DNA of 64,000 bases. Origin: Streptomyces lucensis JCM 4490 (GTDB lineage: Bacteria > Actinomycetota > Actinomycetes > Streptomycetales > Streptomycetaceae). The DNA lies in assembly GCF_014650035.1 (NCBI RefSeq), contig NZ_BMUE01000004.1, positions 1 through 64,000 of the forward strand, in the 5' to 3' direction. Shown piece after piece: positions 8,333 to 17,362 of the stretch (its first letter is position 1; every line of letters begins with the position of its first letter). A program made the position numbers and the translations under genes. The notes under the pieces are model-generated. The model saw only the letters and a list, made by a program, of their open reading frames with translations, did no database searches and was not told the DNA's origin.

Positions 8333-9343
8333 CTACGCGGCCCGCGAGGTCAGCCGGCGGATGCCGCTCACGGCGCCCAGCACGGCGGCGCCCGCGCCGA
8401 GGGCGGTGGCGGCGGGGTGCCGGACCAGGGTCTCCTGCCAGGAGCGGGCGTGGGCGCTGTCGTCGAAGGCGCCGTGGGCGCCCTGGTCGTCGGCGGGTCG
8501 CCGGTCGACCGGCTCGAAGAGGTTGTCCAGGCCGGTCGGCGGGCGGCCGTCGTCCTGCTGGGAGCCGAAGCCGGTGCGGGCCAGGTAGCGGTCGAGCAGG
8601 GCGGGGGCGAAGCGGTTCGCCCACAGGGTGGCCACGGTGGTGCCGCCGACGTAGTACTGCTTGCGGCGGGGATGGTCGGCCGCGTACAGCACGCCGCGCG
8701 CGGCCACCTCGGGCTGGTAGACGGGCGGCACCGGCATCGGGTGCCGGGACAGCCGGGAGCGCACCCAGGTGAACTGCGGGGTGTTGACGCCCGGCATCTG
8801 GGCGACGGTGACGTGGACGTTGCTGCCGCGGTGCAGCAGCTCCGTGCGCAGGGAGGAGGTGAAGCCGTTGATGGCGTGCTTGGCGCCGCAGTAGGCCGAC
8901 TGCAGCGGGATGGACCGTTCGCCGAGTGCCGAGCCGACCTGCACGATCGTGCCGCGGTCGCGGGGCAGCATGCGTGTGAGTGCGGAGCGGGTGCCGTTGA
9001 CGAAACCGAGGTAGGTCACCTGGGTGGTCCGCTCGAACTCCTCGGGGGTGATCTCGTCGAACGGCGCGAACACGCTGGAGAAGGCGCAGTTGATCCATAC
9101 GTCGATGGGCCCCAGCTCCTTCTCGGCCGCCTCGGCGACGGCTTCGACCTGGGCCGGGTCGGCCACGTCGGCGGGGCGGACCAGGGGGCGCCCGCCGAGT
9201 GCGGCCACCTCGTCGGCCGCCGCCTCCAGGCCGCCCTCGCCGCGCGCGACCAGCACGACGTCCGCGCCGCGCCGGGCGTACAGGCGGGCGGTGGCGCGGC
9301 CGATTCCGGCGCTGGCGCCGGTGATGACGACGGTGAGGGGCAT
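8333..9343 (-). CDS. Short-chain dehydrogenase/reductase with C-terminal hydrophobic tail
   Basis: The 336-residue SDR has the cofactor motif TGASAGIG (residues 8-15), an INCAF variant of NNAG, a catalytic serine in VQVGSALGERS and the YCGAK active-site motif. The ~280-residue enzyme core is extended by a linker and a final Ala/Gly-rich hydrophobic stretch (TALGAGAAVLGAVSG) followed by basic residues. This suggests weak membrane anchoring. The substrate is not known; the neighbours suggest sugar-acid or hydroxy-acid metabolism. The start at 9343 has GGAGAGG. The upstream enolase-family gene ends 71 bp before it. Confidence 0.92.
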   Translation of the reverse strand: MPLTVVITGASAGIGRATARLYARRGADVVLVARGEGGLEAAADEVAALGGRPLVRPADVADPAQVEAVAEAAEKELGPIDVWINCAFSSVFAPFDEITPEEFERTTQVTYLGFVNGTRSALTRMLPRDRGTIVQVGSALGERSIPLQSAYCGAKHAINGFTSSLRTELLHRGSNVHVTVAQMPGVNTPQFTWVRSRLSRHPMPVPPVYQPEVAARGVLYAADHPRRKQYYVGGTTVATLWANRFAPALLDRYLARTGFGSQQDDGRPPTGLDNLFEPVDRRPADDQGAHGAFDDSAHARSWQETLVRHPAATALGAGAAVLGAVSGIRRLTSRAA

Positions 9344-9414
9344 GTTCCTCTCCTTCTTCGGGATCCAGGGCGGTGACTCGGCATCGGGCGCGGCGGGACC
9401 CGGCACGTGACGGC

Positions 9415-10524
9415 TCATCCGACCCGGTAGGGCTCGGCCCGCTCGGCGGCGAGGCTGAGGCCCAGTCCGGGTGCCCCGTCGGCGCCCGGGGTGACGCTGC
9501 CGCCGCCGGGGTCGAGGACCCCGTCGAACAGCAGCCGTTCGATGCGGACGTGGTCGTGGAACCACTCGAGGTGGCGCAGGTTGGGCACGGCGGCGGCCAC
9601 GTGGGCGTGCGCGTGGGGCGCGCAGTGCCCGGAGACGTCCGTCCCGCGCGCGTGGGCGAGCGCGGCGGCGCGCAGCCAGACGGTGATGCCGCCGCACCGG
9701 GTGACGTCGGCCTGGAGGCAGTCGACGGCCCCGGCGGCCAGCATGTGCTCGAAGTAGGGCAGCGTGTAGCCGTACTCTCCGGCGGTGACGTCCATCGGGA
9801 CCCGGTCGCGGACGCCGGCGAGGGCGGCGAGGTGGTCGGAGGACACGGGTTCCTCGAACCAGGTCACCCCGTGGCCGGCGAGCGGGCCGGCGAGGCGTAC
9901 GGCCTGCCCCGCGGTGTAGGCGCCGTTGGCGTCCACGTACAGCTCGGCGGTGTCGCCGACGCTCGCCCGCGCGCGGGCGACCCGTTCCAGGTCGCGGGTC
10001 TGGCGGGTGCCCCGGGACTCCCCGATCTTGATCTTGACGCGGGGGATGCCCTGTTCCTCGGCCCAGCCGCGCAGTTGCCGGTCCTGGCGCTCGGCGTCGT
10101 AGGTGGTGAATCCGCCGCTGCCGTAGACGGGCACGTCGTCGCGGGCGTTGCCCAGCAGCCGGACGAGGGGCAGGCCGAGCAGGCGGGCCTTGAGGTCCCA
10201 CAGGGCGATGTCGACAGCGGCGATCGCCTGGGCGCAGACGCCGGGCAGTCCGGCGTTGCGCACGGCCCGGCACATGCGCTCGTTGGCGCGCGGCACGTCG
10301 CACGCCGGCAGGCCGGTGACGGTGCTGGCGAGCAGTTCGCGGACGATGTGGGCGGTGGCGGCGGGCGCGTAGGTGTAGCCGAGGCCGGTGGTGCCCGCGC
10401 CGCGGACGGTGACCAGGACGAGGGTGGTCGCGTCCCAGGCGAGGGTGCCGTCGGCCTCGGGGCTGTCGGTGGGCACGGTGTAGACGGCGGTGTCCACGGC
10501 CTCCACGGCCGGCAGATCGGTCAT
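9415..10524 (-). CDS. Enolase-superfamily enzyme (mandelate racemase / muconate lactonizing type)
   Basis: This 369-residue protein is a TIM-barrel acid-sugar dehydratase or racemase candidate. The second strand carries KIKIG with K164 and K166. The magnesium ligands are D198 (YVDANG), E224 (FEEP) and E250 (AGE). QADVTRCGG is the sixth-strand motif, and a histidine-rich HCAPHAHAHVA around 300-310 would supply the second acid/base residue. Such enzymes abstract a proton next to a carboxylate. The neighbours (FAD/Fe-S oxidoreductase, SDR) suggest a catabolic pathway for a sugar or hydroxy acid. The start has GAGGAGG and is 12 bp from the upstream gene, so they form an operon. Confidence 0.9.
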   Translation of the reverse strand: MTDLPAVEAVDTAVYTVPTDSPEADGTLAWDATTLVLVTVRGAGTTGLGYTYAPAATAHIVRELLASTVTGLPACDVPRANERMCRAVRNAGLPGVCAQAIAAVDIALWDLKARLLGLPLVRLLGNARDDVPVYGSGGFTTYDAERQDRQLRGWAEEQGIPRVKIKIGESRGTRQTRDLERVARARASVGDTAELYVDANGAYTAGQAVRLAGPLAGHGVTWFEEPVSSDHLAALAGVRDRVPMDVTAGEYGYTLPYFEHMLAAGAVDCLQADVTRCGGITVWLRAAALAHARGTDVSGHCAPHAHAHVAAAVPNLRHLEWFHDHVRIERLLFDGVLDPGGGSVTPGADGAPGLGLSLAAERAEPYRVG

Positions 10525-10536
10525 GGCGCCGCCTCC

Positions 10537-13500
10537 TCAGGTCCGTCGCCGCAGGGCGCGGACCGCGCCGGCGCCGGCGGCCGCGACGAGGGCGGCGGCG
10601 GAGGCGGTCGTCGCCCAGCGGGCGGTGCGGGAGGGCTCGGGCGGCCGGTCGGCCAGGCGTTCGGGGTGGTCGGAGGGCAGGTTGCCGTCGAGGGCGAGGG
10701 CCAGGACCTCGGCGAGGTGCAGGGCGCGGCGGCCGGTGCCGCCCTCCTCGATCTGGGTGCGGCAGCTGAAGCCGTCGGCGAGGACGAGGCTGTCCGGGGC
10801 GGCTCCCCGGACGGCGGGCAGGACGCCCTGTTCGCCGACGGCCATGGAGACCTCGTGGTGGCCGCGTTCGAAGCCGAAGTTGCCGGCCAGACCGCAGCAG
10901 CCCTCGTCGAGGACCTCGGCGTCGAGGTGGGCGCGGCGCATCAGTTCCCGGTCGGCGTCGAACTTCATGACGGCGTGCTGGTGGCAGTGGGTCTGCACGA
11001 CGGCCCCGCGGGCGAGTTGCGGGGGCCGCCAGCCGTCGGGCGCGTGGTGCACGAGCTGTTCGGCGAAGGTGCGGACCTGCCCGGCCAGTCGCCGCACGTC
11101 CTGGTCGCCGGGCAGGAGTTCGGGGGCGTCGGCGCGGAAGACGGCGGTGCAGGACGGTTCGAGGCCGATGACCGGGGTGCCGGCCTCCAGGTAGGGCCGC
11201 AGCACGTCGAGGGTGCGGCGCAGCACCTTCTTGGCGGCGGGGAGTTGCCCGGTGGAGATCCAGGTCAGGCCGCAGCACACCGGCTCGGTGGGGACGGCGA
11301 CCCGGAAGCCGGCGTCCTCCAGGACCCGTACGGCCGACTTCGCGATCGAGGGGTGGAAGGAGCCGGTGAAGGTGTCGGGCCACAGCAGGACGGTGCGCGG
11401 GTCGGCCGGTTCGGGTTCCCCGGACTCCCGCCGCCGCCACCACTGCTGGAAGGACTGCCCGGCGAACACGGGTGCCTGCCGGGCTCCGTCGACGCCGGCC
11501 AGCCGCTTGCCCAGGCGGCCCAGACCGGGCGCGCGGAGCGCCGCGTTGACCGGGGCGGGGGCGAGGCGGGACAGCCGGGCCCACACCGGCAGCCAGCCCA
11601 TGGAGTAGTGGGCGGCGGGACGCAGGCGGCCCTCGAAGTGGTGGGAGAGGAACTCCGCCTTGAGCGTGGCCATGTCGACGCCGGTCGGGCAGTCCGACTT
11701 GCAGCCCTTGCATGCCAGGCAAAGGTCGAGCGCGTCGTGGACGGCGGTGGAGTGCCAGCCGTCCTCGACGGCGGAGTCCGCGTGGCCGTCGAGCATCTCG
11801 AACAGCAGCCGGGCCCGGCCCCGGGTGGAGTGCTCCTCCTCCATGGTGGCCCGGTACGAGGGGCACATCACGCCGCCGGAGTGGCTGCGGCAGTTTCCGA
11901 TGCCCACGCAGCGCATCACGGCGCGGTTGAAGGAGTGCTCGTCCTCGGGGAAGCCGAAGTGGGTCGCGGGGGTGGCGGGCCGCCAGGAGGGGCCGAGCCG
12001 CAGCTGTCCGTCGACCGGGTTGGGGTGGACGACCTTGCCGGGGTTCATCCGGTCCCCGGGGTCGAAGAGGGCCTTCAGCTCGCCGAAGGCGGCGACGAGC
12101 CGCGCGTCGAACATCCGGGTGAGCAGCTCGCCCCGGGACTGGCCGTCGCCGTGCTCACCGGACAGGGAGCCGCCGTAGGAGGCGACGAGGTCGGCGGCGC
12201 GCTCGACGAACCGGCGGAAGGCGGCGACTCCCTCGGCGGTCCTGAGCCCGAAGGGGATGCGGGTGTGGACGCAGCCCTGCCCGAAGTGCCCGTACAGGGA
12301 CGGGTGGTCGTAGCCGAACTCCTCGAAGAGCCGCTTCAGGTCCCGCAGGTAGTCGCCGAGCCGCTCGGGCGGTACGGCGGAGTCCTCCCAGCCCTCCCAG
12401 GTCTCCCGGTCGTCCGGCGGGCGCGCGGTCACGCCGAGGCCCGCCTCGCGGGCCTTGAGCATCTTCTGCTCGCGTTCGGGGTCGTCGGAGAAGGCGACGT
12501 TCGGGTCCTTCTCGTCACGGCCGATGGCGCGCAGCAGCGCGTGCGCCTGCCCGTCGACGTCCTCCTGGCTGTCGCCGCTGTACTGCACCATGAGCCAGCT
12601 GTCGCCCTCGGGCAGGACGTCGAGGGAGTCGAGGTAGGCGCCCTCCTCGCGCATCAGCTGGGCCATGCGCCCGTCCAGGGCCTCCAGCTGGCTGGGCGAG
12701 CAGTGCTCCAGCAGCCGGGACACGTCGTCGGCGGCGGCGCAGATGTCCTCGTAGCCGAGGACCAGCAGCGACTGGTATGCCGGGACGGGCACGAGGTCGA
12801 GTTCGGCGCGCAGGACGGTGACCAGGGTGCCCTCGCTGCCGACGAGCGCCCTCGCGACGTCGAAGCCGTTCTCGGGCAGCAGGGAGTCGAGGTTGTAGCC
12901 GGAGACCCGCCGCGGGATCTTCGGGTAGCCGCGGCGGATGTCGGCCAGGTACTCGGTGGCAATGCGGTCGAGGCCGGCGTAGATCTCGGCGAGCCGTCCG
13001 CCGCCGGCGACGATGCGGGCGCGCTCGTCGGGCGGGGTGGGGCCGACCCAGGCCCGCTGCCCGTCGTAGGTGAGGATCTCCAGCCGCCGGACGTTGTCCA
13101 CGGTCTTGCCGTAGGCCTGGGCGGACGCGCCGCAGGAGTTGTTGCCGATCATGCCGCCGAGGGCGCAGTGGCTGTGCGTGGACGGCTTGGGCCCGAACTG
13201 GAGCCGGTGCGGGGCGAGTCGCCGGTTGAGTTCGTCGAGGACGATGCCGGGCTCGACCACGCAGGTGCGTCGTTCGGGGTCGACGGAGAGCACGTCGGTG
13301 CAGTACTTGGTCCAGTCGATCACCACGGCGGTGTTGGTCGACTGCCCGGCCAGGCTGGTGCCGCCGCCGCGGGACAGCACCGGGGCGTCGAAGCGCGCGC
13401 ACACCGCCACGGCGCGGGCGCCGGCCTCCACGGTGCGGGGGACGACGACGCCCAGCGGGAGCTGCCGGTAGTTCGATCCGTCCGTCGCGTAGGCGCCTCG

Positions 13501-13581
13501 GCTGCCCGCGTCGAAGCGGACTTCGCCGTCCACCTCGGCGCGGAGAGCAGCCTCCAGGCCGGACATGTCCGGAGGGGTCAT
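10537..13581 (-). CDS. FAD-linked oxidoreductase fused to Fe-S/CCG domains (GlcD-GlcF type)
   Basis: The 1,014-residue protein joins two parts that are separate subunits in glycolate oxidase. The N-terminal FAD domain has the PCMH motif RGGGTSLAGQ (71-80) and CALGGMIGNNSCGASA. A D-lactate-dehydrogenase-type FAD C-terminal domain with GEHGDGQSRGE follows. Cysteine clusters sit near residue 557 (CVGIGNCRSHSGGVMCP) and 619 (CLACKGCKSDCPTG), and two CCG domains near 764 and 890. The last ~30 residues are a hydrophobic Ala-rich segment plus RRR, suggesting a membrane anchor. It probably oxidises a 2-hydroxy acid and passes electrons to quinone. The ATG at 13581 was chosen over the upstream in-frame ATG because AAGGAG precedes it. 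It is divergent from MarR. Confidence 0.92.
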   Translation of the reverse strand: MTPPDMSGLEAALRAEVDGEVRFDAGSRGAYATDGSNYRQLPLGVVVPRTVEAGARAVAVCARFDAPVLSRGGGTSLAGQSTNTAVVIDWTKYCTDVLSVDPERRTCVVEPGIVLDELNRRLAPHRLQFGPKPSTHSHCALGGMIGNNSCGASAQAYGKTVDNVRRLEILTYDGQRAWVGPTPPDERARIVAGGGRLAEIYAGLDRIATEYLADIRRGYPKIPRRVSGYNLDSLLPENGFDVARALVGSEGTLVTVLRAELDLVPVPAYQSLLVLGYEDICAAADDVSRLLEHCSPSQLEALDGRMAQLMREEGAYLDSLDVLPEGDSWLMVQYSGDSQEDVDGQAHALLRAIGRDEKDPNVAFSDDPEREQKMLKAREAGLGVTARPPDDRETWEGWEDSAVPPERLGDYLRDLKRLFEEFGYDHPSLYGHFGQGCVHTRIPFGLRTAEGVAAFRRFVERAADLVASYGGSLSGEHGDGQSRGELLTRMFDARLVAAFGELKALFDPGDRMNPGKVVHPNPVDGQLRLGPSWRPATPATHFGFPEDEHSFNRAVMRCVGIGNCRSHSGGVMCPSYRATMEEEHSTRGRARLLFEMLDGHADSAVEDGWHSTAVHDALDLCLACKGCKSDCPTGVDMATLKAEFLSHHFEGRLRPAAHYSMGWLPVWARLSRLAPAPVNAALRAPGLGRLGKRLAGVDGARQAPVFAGQSFQQWWRRRESGEPEPADPRTVLLWPDTFTGSFHPSIAKSAVRVLEDAGFRVAVPTEPVCCGLTWISTGQLPAAKKVLRRTLDVLRPYLEAGTPVIGLEPSCTAVFRADAPELLPGDQDVRRLAGQVRTFAEQLVHHAPDGWRPPQLARGAVVQTHCHQHAVMKFDADRELMRRAHLDAEVLDEGCCGLAGNFGFERGHHEVSMAVGEQGVLPAVRGAAPDSLVLADGFSCRTQIEEGGTGRRALHLAEVLALALDGNLPSDHPERLADRPPEPSRTARWATTASAAALVAAAGAGAVRALRRRT

Positions 13582-13677
13582 CTGCGCTCCTTGGCTTCCC
13601 CGGCGGGCGCTTCCCCGGCGTGCGGAGTTCACCGGCCGGTCGTGTGGTCCGGAAACGGCGAGTACCCGGGAATCCGT

Positions 13678-13703
13678 CAGGTAAGACTGAACAGTTTTAC
13701 CTG
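13678..13703. promoter_or_regulatory. 26-bp MarR operator candidate
   Basis: The outer arms CAGGTAA and TTACCTG and the inner arms ACTG and CAGT make a 26-bp palindrome with one mismatched pair. It lies between the divergent FAD-oxidoreductase operon and the MarR gene, immediately upstream of the marR promoter. Size and symmetry fit a MarR dimer site that would repress both directions. Confidence 0.75.
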
Positions 13704-13730
13704 GACAGTTCGGGCTGACGGTTCTAGAGT
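13702..13730 (+). promoter_or_regulatory. Promoter of marR, probably leaderless
   Basis: TGGACA at 13702-13707 and TAGAGT at 13725-13730 are 17 bp apart. The -10 box ends only 6 bp before the MarR ATG at 13737. Transcription would therefore start at or next to the ATG. No Shine-Dalgarno sequence is present, which fits a leaderless mRNA. The -35 box overlaps the right end of the operator palindrome. Confidence 0.55.
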
Positions 13731-13736
13731 GACGGC

Positions 13737-14174
13737 ATGGACCACGTCTCCGAATCGGCCGTGCGCGCCGCCCGCGACCTGCGTGTGGTGTTCAGCCGGC
13801 TGCGGCGCCGCATCCGCGAGATCACCCAGGACGCCGGCCTGACCCCGTCCCAGGAGTCGGCGCTCACCCTGGTCGGCAAGCACGGCGCGGCCACCGCCAG
13901 CGCCCTCGCCGGCGCCGAGGGGGTGCGGCCGCAGTCCATGGCCACCACGCTGGCCGCCCTGGAGCAGCACGGGCTGATCCGCCGGGCCCCCGACCCGGAC
14001 GACGGCCGTCGCCAGCTGGTCACCCTGACCGACGCCGGCCGGGCCCGCGTCGAGGGCAACAGGCAGATGTACGACGAGTGGCTGGCACGCGCCTTCCAGG
14101 AGCGTTTCACGGACGAGGAACGGCGGACGGTCCTGACGGCGCTGGAGCTGATGGACCGGCTGTCGCGGCCGTGA
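13737..14174 (+). CDS. MarR-family transcriptional regulator
   Basis: The 145-residue winged-helix protein has the MarR pattern: helix alpha1 with RDLRVVFSRLRRRIRE, recognition helix around LAGAEGVRPQSMATTLAALEQHGLI, and the wing RRAPDPDDGRRQLVTLTDAGRA. It is divergent from the FAD/Fe-S oxidoreductase operon and has a matching palindrome in the shared promoter region, so it is inferred to repress that operon and itself. The ligand may be a substrate of the pathway, but this is not shown. The translation start appears leaderless. Confidence 0.92.
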   Translation: MDHVSESAVRAARDLRVVFSRLRRRIREITQDAGLTPSQESALTLVGKHGAATASALAGAEGVRPQSMATTLAALEQHGLIRRAPDPDDGRRQLVTLTDAGRARVEGNRQMYDEWLARAFQERFTDEERRTVLTALELMDRLSRP

Positions 14175-14265
14175 CACCCGGGGCGGATTCCCGCGCCGCC
14201 CGGCCCAGCGCTCGCCTCTCCAACCCGCGAACTCCCAGGACGATCCGAAAGGCCCGACCCACCTC

Positions 14266-14850
14266 ATGGCACTCACCACCCTCGATCCCCGTACCGCCCT
14301 CGTCGCGATCGACCTGCAGAACGGCATCGTGGGCATGCCCACCCAGCCGCACGCCGCGTCGGACGTGGTGGCGCGCACGGCCCGGCTCGCCGACGCCTTC
14401 CGCTCCCGCGGCCTGCCCGTGGTCCTGGTCCGGGTCTCGTTCGCGCCCGACTGGGCGGACGCCGTCCCCGGCCGCACCGAGCGCCAGGCACGCGGGCTCG
14501 CCTTCCCCGAGGGGTGGGACGTCCTTGTCGACGAGCTGTCCGGGCACGGCGGCGACATCCGTGTCACCAAGCACAACTGGAGCGCCTTCCACGGCACCGA
14601 CCTGGACGTCCAGCTGCGCCGTCGCGGAGTCACCCAGATCGTGCTGACCGGCATCGCCACCAGCATCGGCGTGGAGTCCACCGCCCGCGACGCCTACGCC
14701 CACGGCTACCACGTCACCCTCGCCACGGACGCGATGGCCGACAGCGACCCGGCGGCGCACACGGGCAGCGTGGCGCGCATCTTTCCGCGGCTCGGCGAGT
14801 CCGGCACGACCGAGGAGGTCCTGGAGCTGCTGGCCAGGACCCGCCCCTGA
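14266..14850 (+). CDS. Isochorismatase-like hydrolase with Cys-to-Gly change
   Basis: The 194-residue protein has the cysteine-hydrolase fold: D16 in AIDLQNG, K102 in VTKHNWSAF, and the loop TGIATSIGVESTARDA. In nicotinamidase-like members the loop is ATDVCVEST with a catalytic cysteine. Here glycine stands at that position (G135), as in true isochorismatases, which work without the cysteine. Amidase chemistry is therefore unlikely; vinyl-ether hydrolysis or another reaction is possible. It follows MarR by 91 bp in the same direction and may be co-transcribed. A palindromic terminator follows directly. Confidence 0.87.
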   Translation: MALTTLDPRTALVAIDLQNGIVGMPTQPHAASDVVARTARLADAFRSRGLPVVLVRVSFAPDWADAVPGRTERQARGLAFPEGWDVLVDELSGHGGDIRVTKHNWSAFHGTDLDVQLRRRGVTQIVLTGIATSIGVESTARDAYAHGYHVTLATDAMADSDPAAHTGSVARIFPRLGESGTTEEVLELLARTRP

Positions 14851-14851
14851 C

Positions 14852-14875
14852 GGACGGGCCGCGCGCGGCCCGTCC
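14852..14875. terminator. Bidirectional terminator palindrome
   Basis: A perfect 24-bp palindrome with half-site GGACGGGCCGCG begins one base after the stop of the isochorismatase-like gene and sits 17 bp from the end of the convergent small gene at 14893. Position and symmetry fit a terminator that works in both directions. Confidence 0.75.
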
Positions 14876-14892
14876 CGGACGCCGCCGGCCGG

Positions 14893-15081
14893 TCAGTCCT
14901 CGCCGCGCACTATGTTGTCCTCGCCCCCGGGGCCCTGCCCCTGGGCGGCGGACGTGCGGTCCAGGACGGCGGGGAGGCAGGTGCGCAGTCCCCGGCCCCG
15001 CCGCCGGCGGGCCTTCGACCAGCCGGTCTCGGCGTAGGGGAGGGGGGTCTTCTCGCTGGCTTGGGCGGTCACGTCGCTCAT
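14893..15081 (-). CDS. Small Arg-rich protein, unrecognised
   Basis: A 62-residue reading frame starts at an ATG with a good AAGGAAG site and ends next to the palindromic terminator. The middle is strongly basic ([11 protein letters not shown]), contains one cysteine (LRTCLPAV), and the C-terminus is acidic/Gly-rich ([11 protein letters not shown]). No enzyme of a peptide-modification pathway is adjacent, so there is no support for a RiPP precursor. I do not recognise it; the ribosome site and position are the evidence that it is a gene. Confidence 0.5.
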   Translation of the reverse strand: MSDVTAQASEKTPLPYAETGWSKARRRRGRGLRTCLPAVLDRTSAAQGQGPGGEDNIVRGED

Positions 15082-15169
15082 CTTCCTTCTGCGCGATTCT
15101 CTTCGCGTTCCGTGCCCGGCCGGGTCCCCATGCCGCGGCACCCGCAAACGCGGACGCCCGGGCGGAGGT

Positions 15170-15535
15170 TCAGGTCCGGCCGCCGCCACCGCCGCCGAAG
15201 GACCCGCTGGAACCCGGCGACCAGCGCGGACGGCTCTGGTCGTCGGCCCGCTTGGTCCCGACGTTGCCGAGCTGATGGGGAGTGAGCCGCTCGCCGTCGG
15301 CGGCCCGGGGCACCTCGTCGGGCTCACGCACCTCGCGGACCTCGCGCACGGGCCCGGACGGCGGCACCCTGGGCTGCTCTTCGGGCCGGGGCGGCGGCGA
15401 CTCGCGCCGGCGCACCTTGCTTCCCAGCCGGAAGGCCCAGATCAGCCCGGCGACGCAGGCCACGCCCGCGACCAGGATGACGACGTACCCGAAGGTCTGT
15501 ACACCCGAAGCTGCTTCGTACCTGGCAGTGTCCAT
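15170..15535 (-). CDS. DUF6479-type single-pass membrane protein
   Basis: The 121-residue protein has one N-terminal transmembrane helix ([21 protein letters not shown]) followed by [21 protein letters not shown] and a long disordered tail. The tail includes [16 protein letters not shown] and ends [18 protein letters not shown]. This layout is that of the DUF6479 proteins common in Streptomyces, of unknown function. The ribosome site is weak. It is separated from the preceding small gene by 88 bp and is divergent from the second ctaD. Confidence 0.8.
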   Translation of the reverse strand: MDTARYEAASGVQTFGYVVILVAGVACVAGLIWAFRLGSKVRRRESPPPRPEEQPRVPPSGPVREVREVREPDEVPRAADGERLTPHQLGNVGTKRADDQSRPRWSPGSSGSFGGGGGGRT

Positions 15536-15679
15536 GAACGGCGTGTACCCGGCGTCCGGGCGGGGATGCCCTGGCCGGCGGCCGTCAGCCGATCGGCGCA
15601 GCGGACCCCGGGTCCGGCAGCGGACGCGCAGGGCGTGGCGCGGACGGCGCCACGCCCGCTCGGAGTAGCGTCACCGGCG

Positions 15680-17362
15680 ATGACCGAATCGCCGCAATTG
15701 TCAGAGATCACGGAGATCACCTCCCGGTACACGGCGCCCGCCCCACGGCCCGGCCGGGCCGTGCTGCGCTGGGCCTCCACGACCGACCACAAGGTGATCG
15801 GCCGGCTCTACATGGTCACGTCCTTCTGCTTCTTCCTCCTCGCCGGGCTGCTGGCCCTCGGCATGCGCGCCGAACTCGCCCGGCCGGGACTCCAGGTGCT
15901 GAACAGGCAGGGCTACGACCAGTTCGTCACGATCCACGGCACGATCATGATGCTGCTGTTCGCGACGCCGATGTTCGCCGGGTTCGCCAACGCCGTGATG
16001 CCGCTGCAGATCGGCGCGCCCGACCTGGCCTTCCCCCGGCTCAACGCCCTGTCGTACTGGATGTACCTCTTCGGCGGCCTGATCGTGGTGTCCGGCTTCC
16101 TGGTGCCCGGCGGGCCGGCCGCGTTCGGCTGGTTCGCCTACGCGCCGCTGAACAGCGCCTACTTCTCCCCCGGCGCGGGCGGTGACCTGTGGGCGATGGG
16201 GCTGGTGGTGTCGGGTGTGTCGACGACGCTGACCGCGGTGAACTTCATCGCCACGATCGTCACCCTGCGCGCGCCGGGCATGACCATGTTCCGGATGCCC
16301 ATGTTCACCTGGAACGTGCTGTTCACCTCGATCCTGGTGCTGCCCGCGTTCCCCGTGCTCACCGCGGCCCTGCTGGCGCTGGAGGCGGACCGGAAGTTCG
16401 GGGCGCACGTCTTCGACGCGGCCGACGGGGGCGCGCTGCTGTGGCAGCACCTGTTCTGGTTCTTCGGGCACCCCGAGGTGTACATCGTGGCGCTGCCGTT
16501 CTTCGGGATCATCTCGGAGATCATCCCGGTCTTCTCCCGCAAACCCCTCTTCGGCTACCTGCCGATGATCGGGGCGACGATCTCGATCACCATGCTGTCG
16601 GCGGTGGTGTGGGCGCACCACATGTTCGCCACCGGTGCGGTGCTGCTGCCGTTCTTCTCCGTCATGTCCTTCCTGATCGCGGTGCCCACGGGCATCAAGT
16701 TCTTCGCCTGGACCGGGACGATGATCCGCGGGTCGCTCTCGTTCGAGACGCCCATGCTGTGGTCGATCGGGTTCATGGTGTCGTTCCTGCTGGGCGGCCT
16801 GAGCGGGGTGCTGATCGCCTCGCCCCCGCTCGACTTCCACCTGACGGACTCGTACTTCATCGTGGCGCACCTGCACTACGTGCTGTTCGGCACGGTGGTG
16901 TTCGCGATGTTCGCCGGCTTCTACTTCTGGTGGCCGAAGTTCACCGGGAAGATGCTGGACGAACGGCTCGGCAAGCTGCACTTCTGGCTGCTGTTCCCGT
17001 CGTTCCAGCTGACCTTCCTGGTACAGCACTGGCTCGGTGAGCAGGGCATGCCCCGCCGGTACGCGGACTATCTGCCCTCGGACGGCTTCACGCTGCTCAA
17101 CACCGTGTCGTCGGTGGGCGCGTTCCTGCTGGGCCTGTCCACGCTGCCGTTCCTGTACAACGTCTGGCGCACCGCGGCCAAGGGGGAGAAGGTCGGCCTG
17201 GACGACCCCTGGGGGTGGGGACGCGGCCTGGAGTGGGCGACGTCCTGTCCCCCGCCGCGGCACAACTTCGTCGCGCTGCCCCGGATTCGCTCGGAGTCGC
17301 CGGCCTTCGACCTGCACCATCCGGAGGTCGAGAGCCCGGCCGGGGAGGAGCTGGCGCGATGA
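15680..17362 (+). CDS. ctaD: Cytochrome c oxidase subunit I (copy 2)
   Basis: The 560-residue aa3-oxidase catalytic subunit is complete, with about twelve transmembrane helices. Metal ligands are visible: the haem a histidine in [26 protein letters not shown] (CuB His and cross-linked Tyr), WAHHMF (CuB pair) and VAHLHYV (haem a3 and a). The C-terminal tail matches copy 1 closely. The ATG at 15680 was chosen because the protein then begins with the usual actinobacterial N-terminus before [15 protein letters not shown]. It is coupled by ATGA to a subunit IV gene. No ctaC or ctaE is adjacent, so it must share those subunits with the main operon or be a specialised variant. Confidence 0.95.
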   Translation: MTESPQLSEITEITSRYTAPAPRPGRAVLRWASTTDHKVIGRLYMVTSFCFFLLAGLLALGMRAELARPGLQVLNRQGYDQFVTIHGTIMMLLFATPMFAGFANAVMPLQIGAPDLAFPRLNALSYWMYLFGGLIVVSGFLVPGGPAAFGWFAYAPLNSAYFSPGAGGDLWAMGLVVSGVSTTLTAVNFIATIVTLRAPGMTMFRMPMFTWNVLFTSILVLPAFPVLTAALLALEADRKFGAHVFDAADGGALLWQHLFWFFGHPEVYIVALPFFGIISEIIPVFSRKPLFGYLPMIGATISITMLSAVVWAHHMFATGAVLLPFFSVMSFLIAVPTGIKFFAWTGTMIRGSLSFETPMLWSIGFMVSFLLGGLSGVLIASPPLDFHLTDSYFIVAHLHYVLFGTVVFAMFAGFYFWWPKFTGKMLDERLGKLHFWLLFPSFQLTFLVQHWLGEQGMPRRYADYLPSDGFTLLNTVSSVGAFLLGLSTLPFLYNVWRTAAKGEKVGLDDPWGWGRGLEWATSCPPPRHNFVALPRIRSESPAFDLHHPEVESPAGEELAR

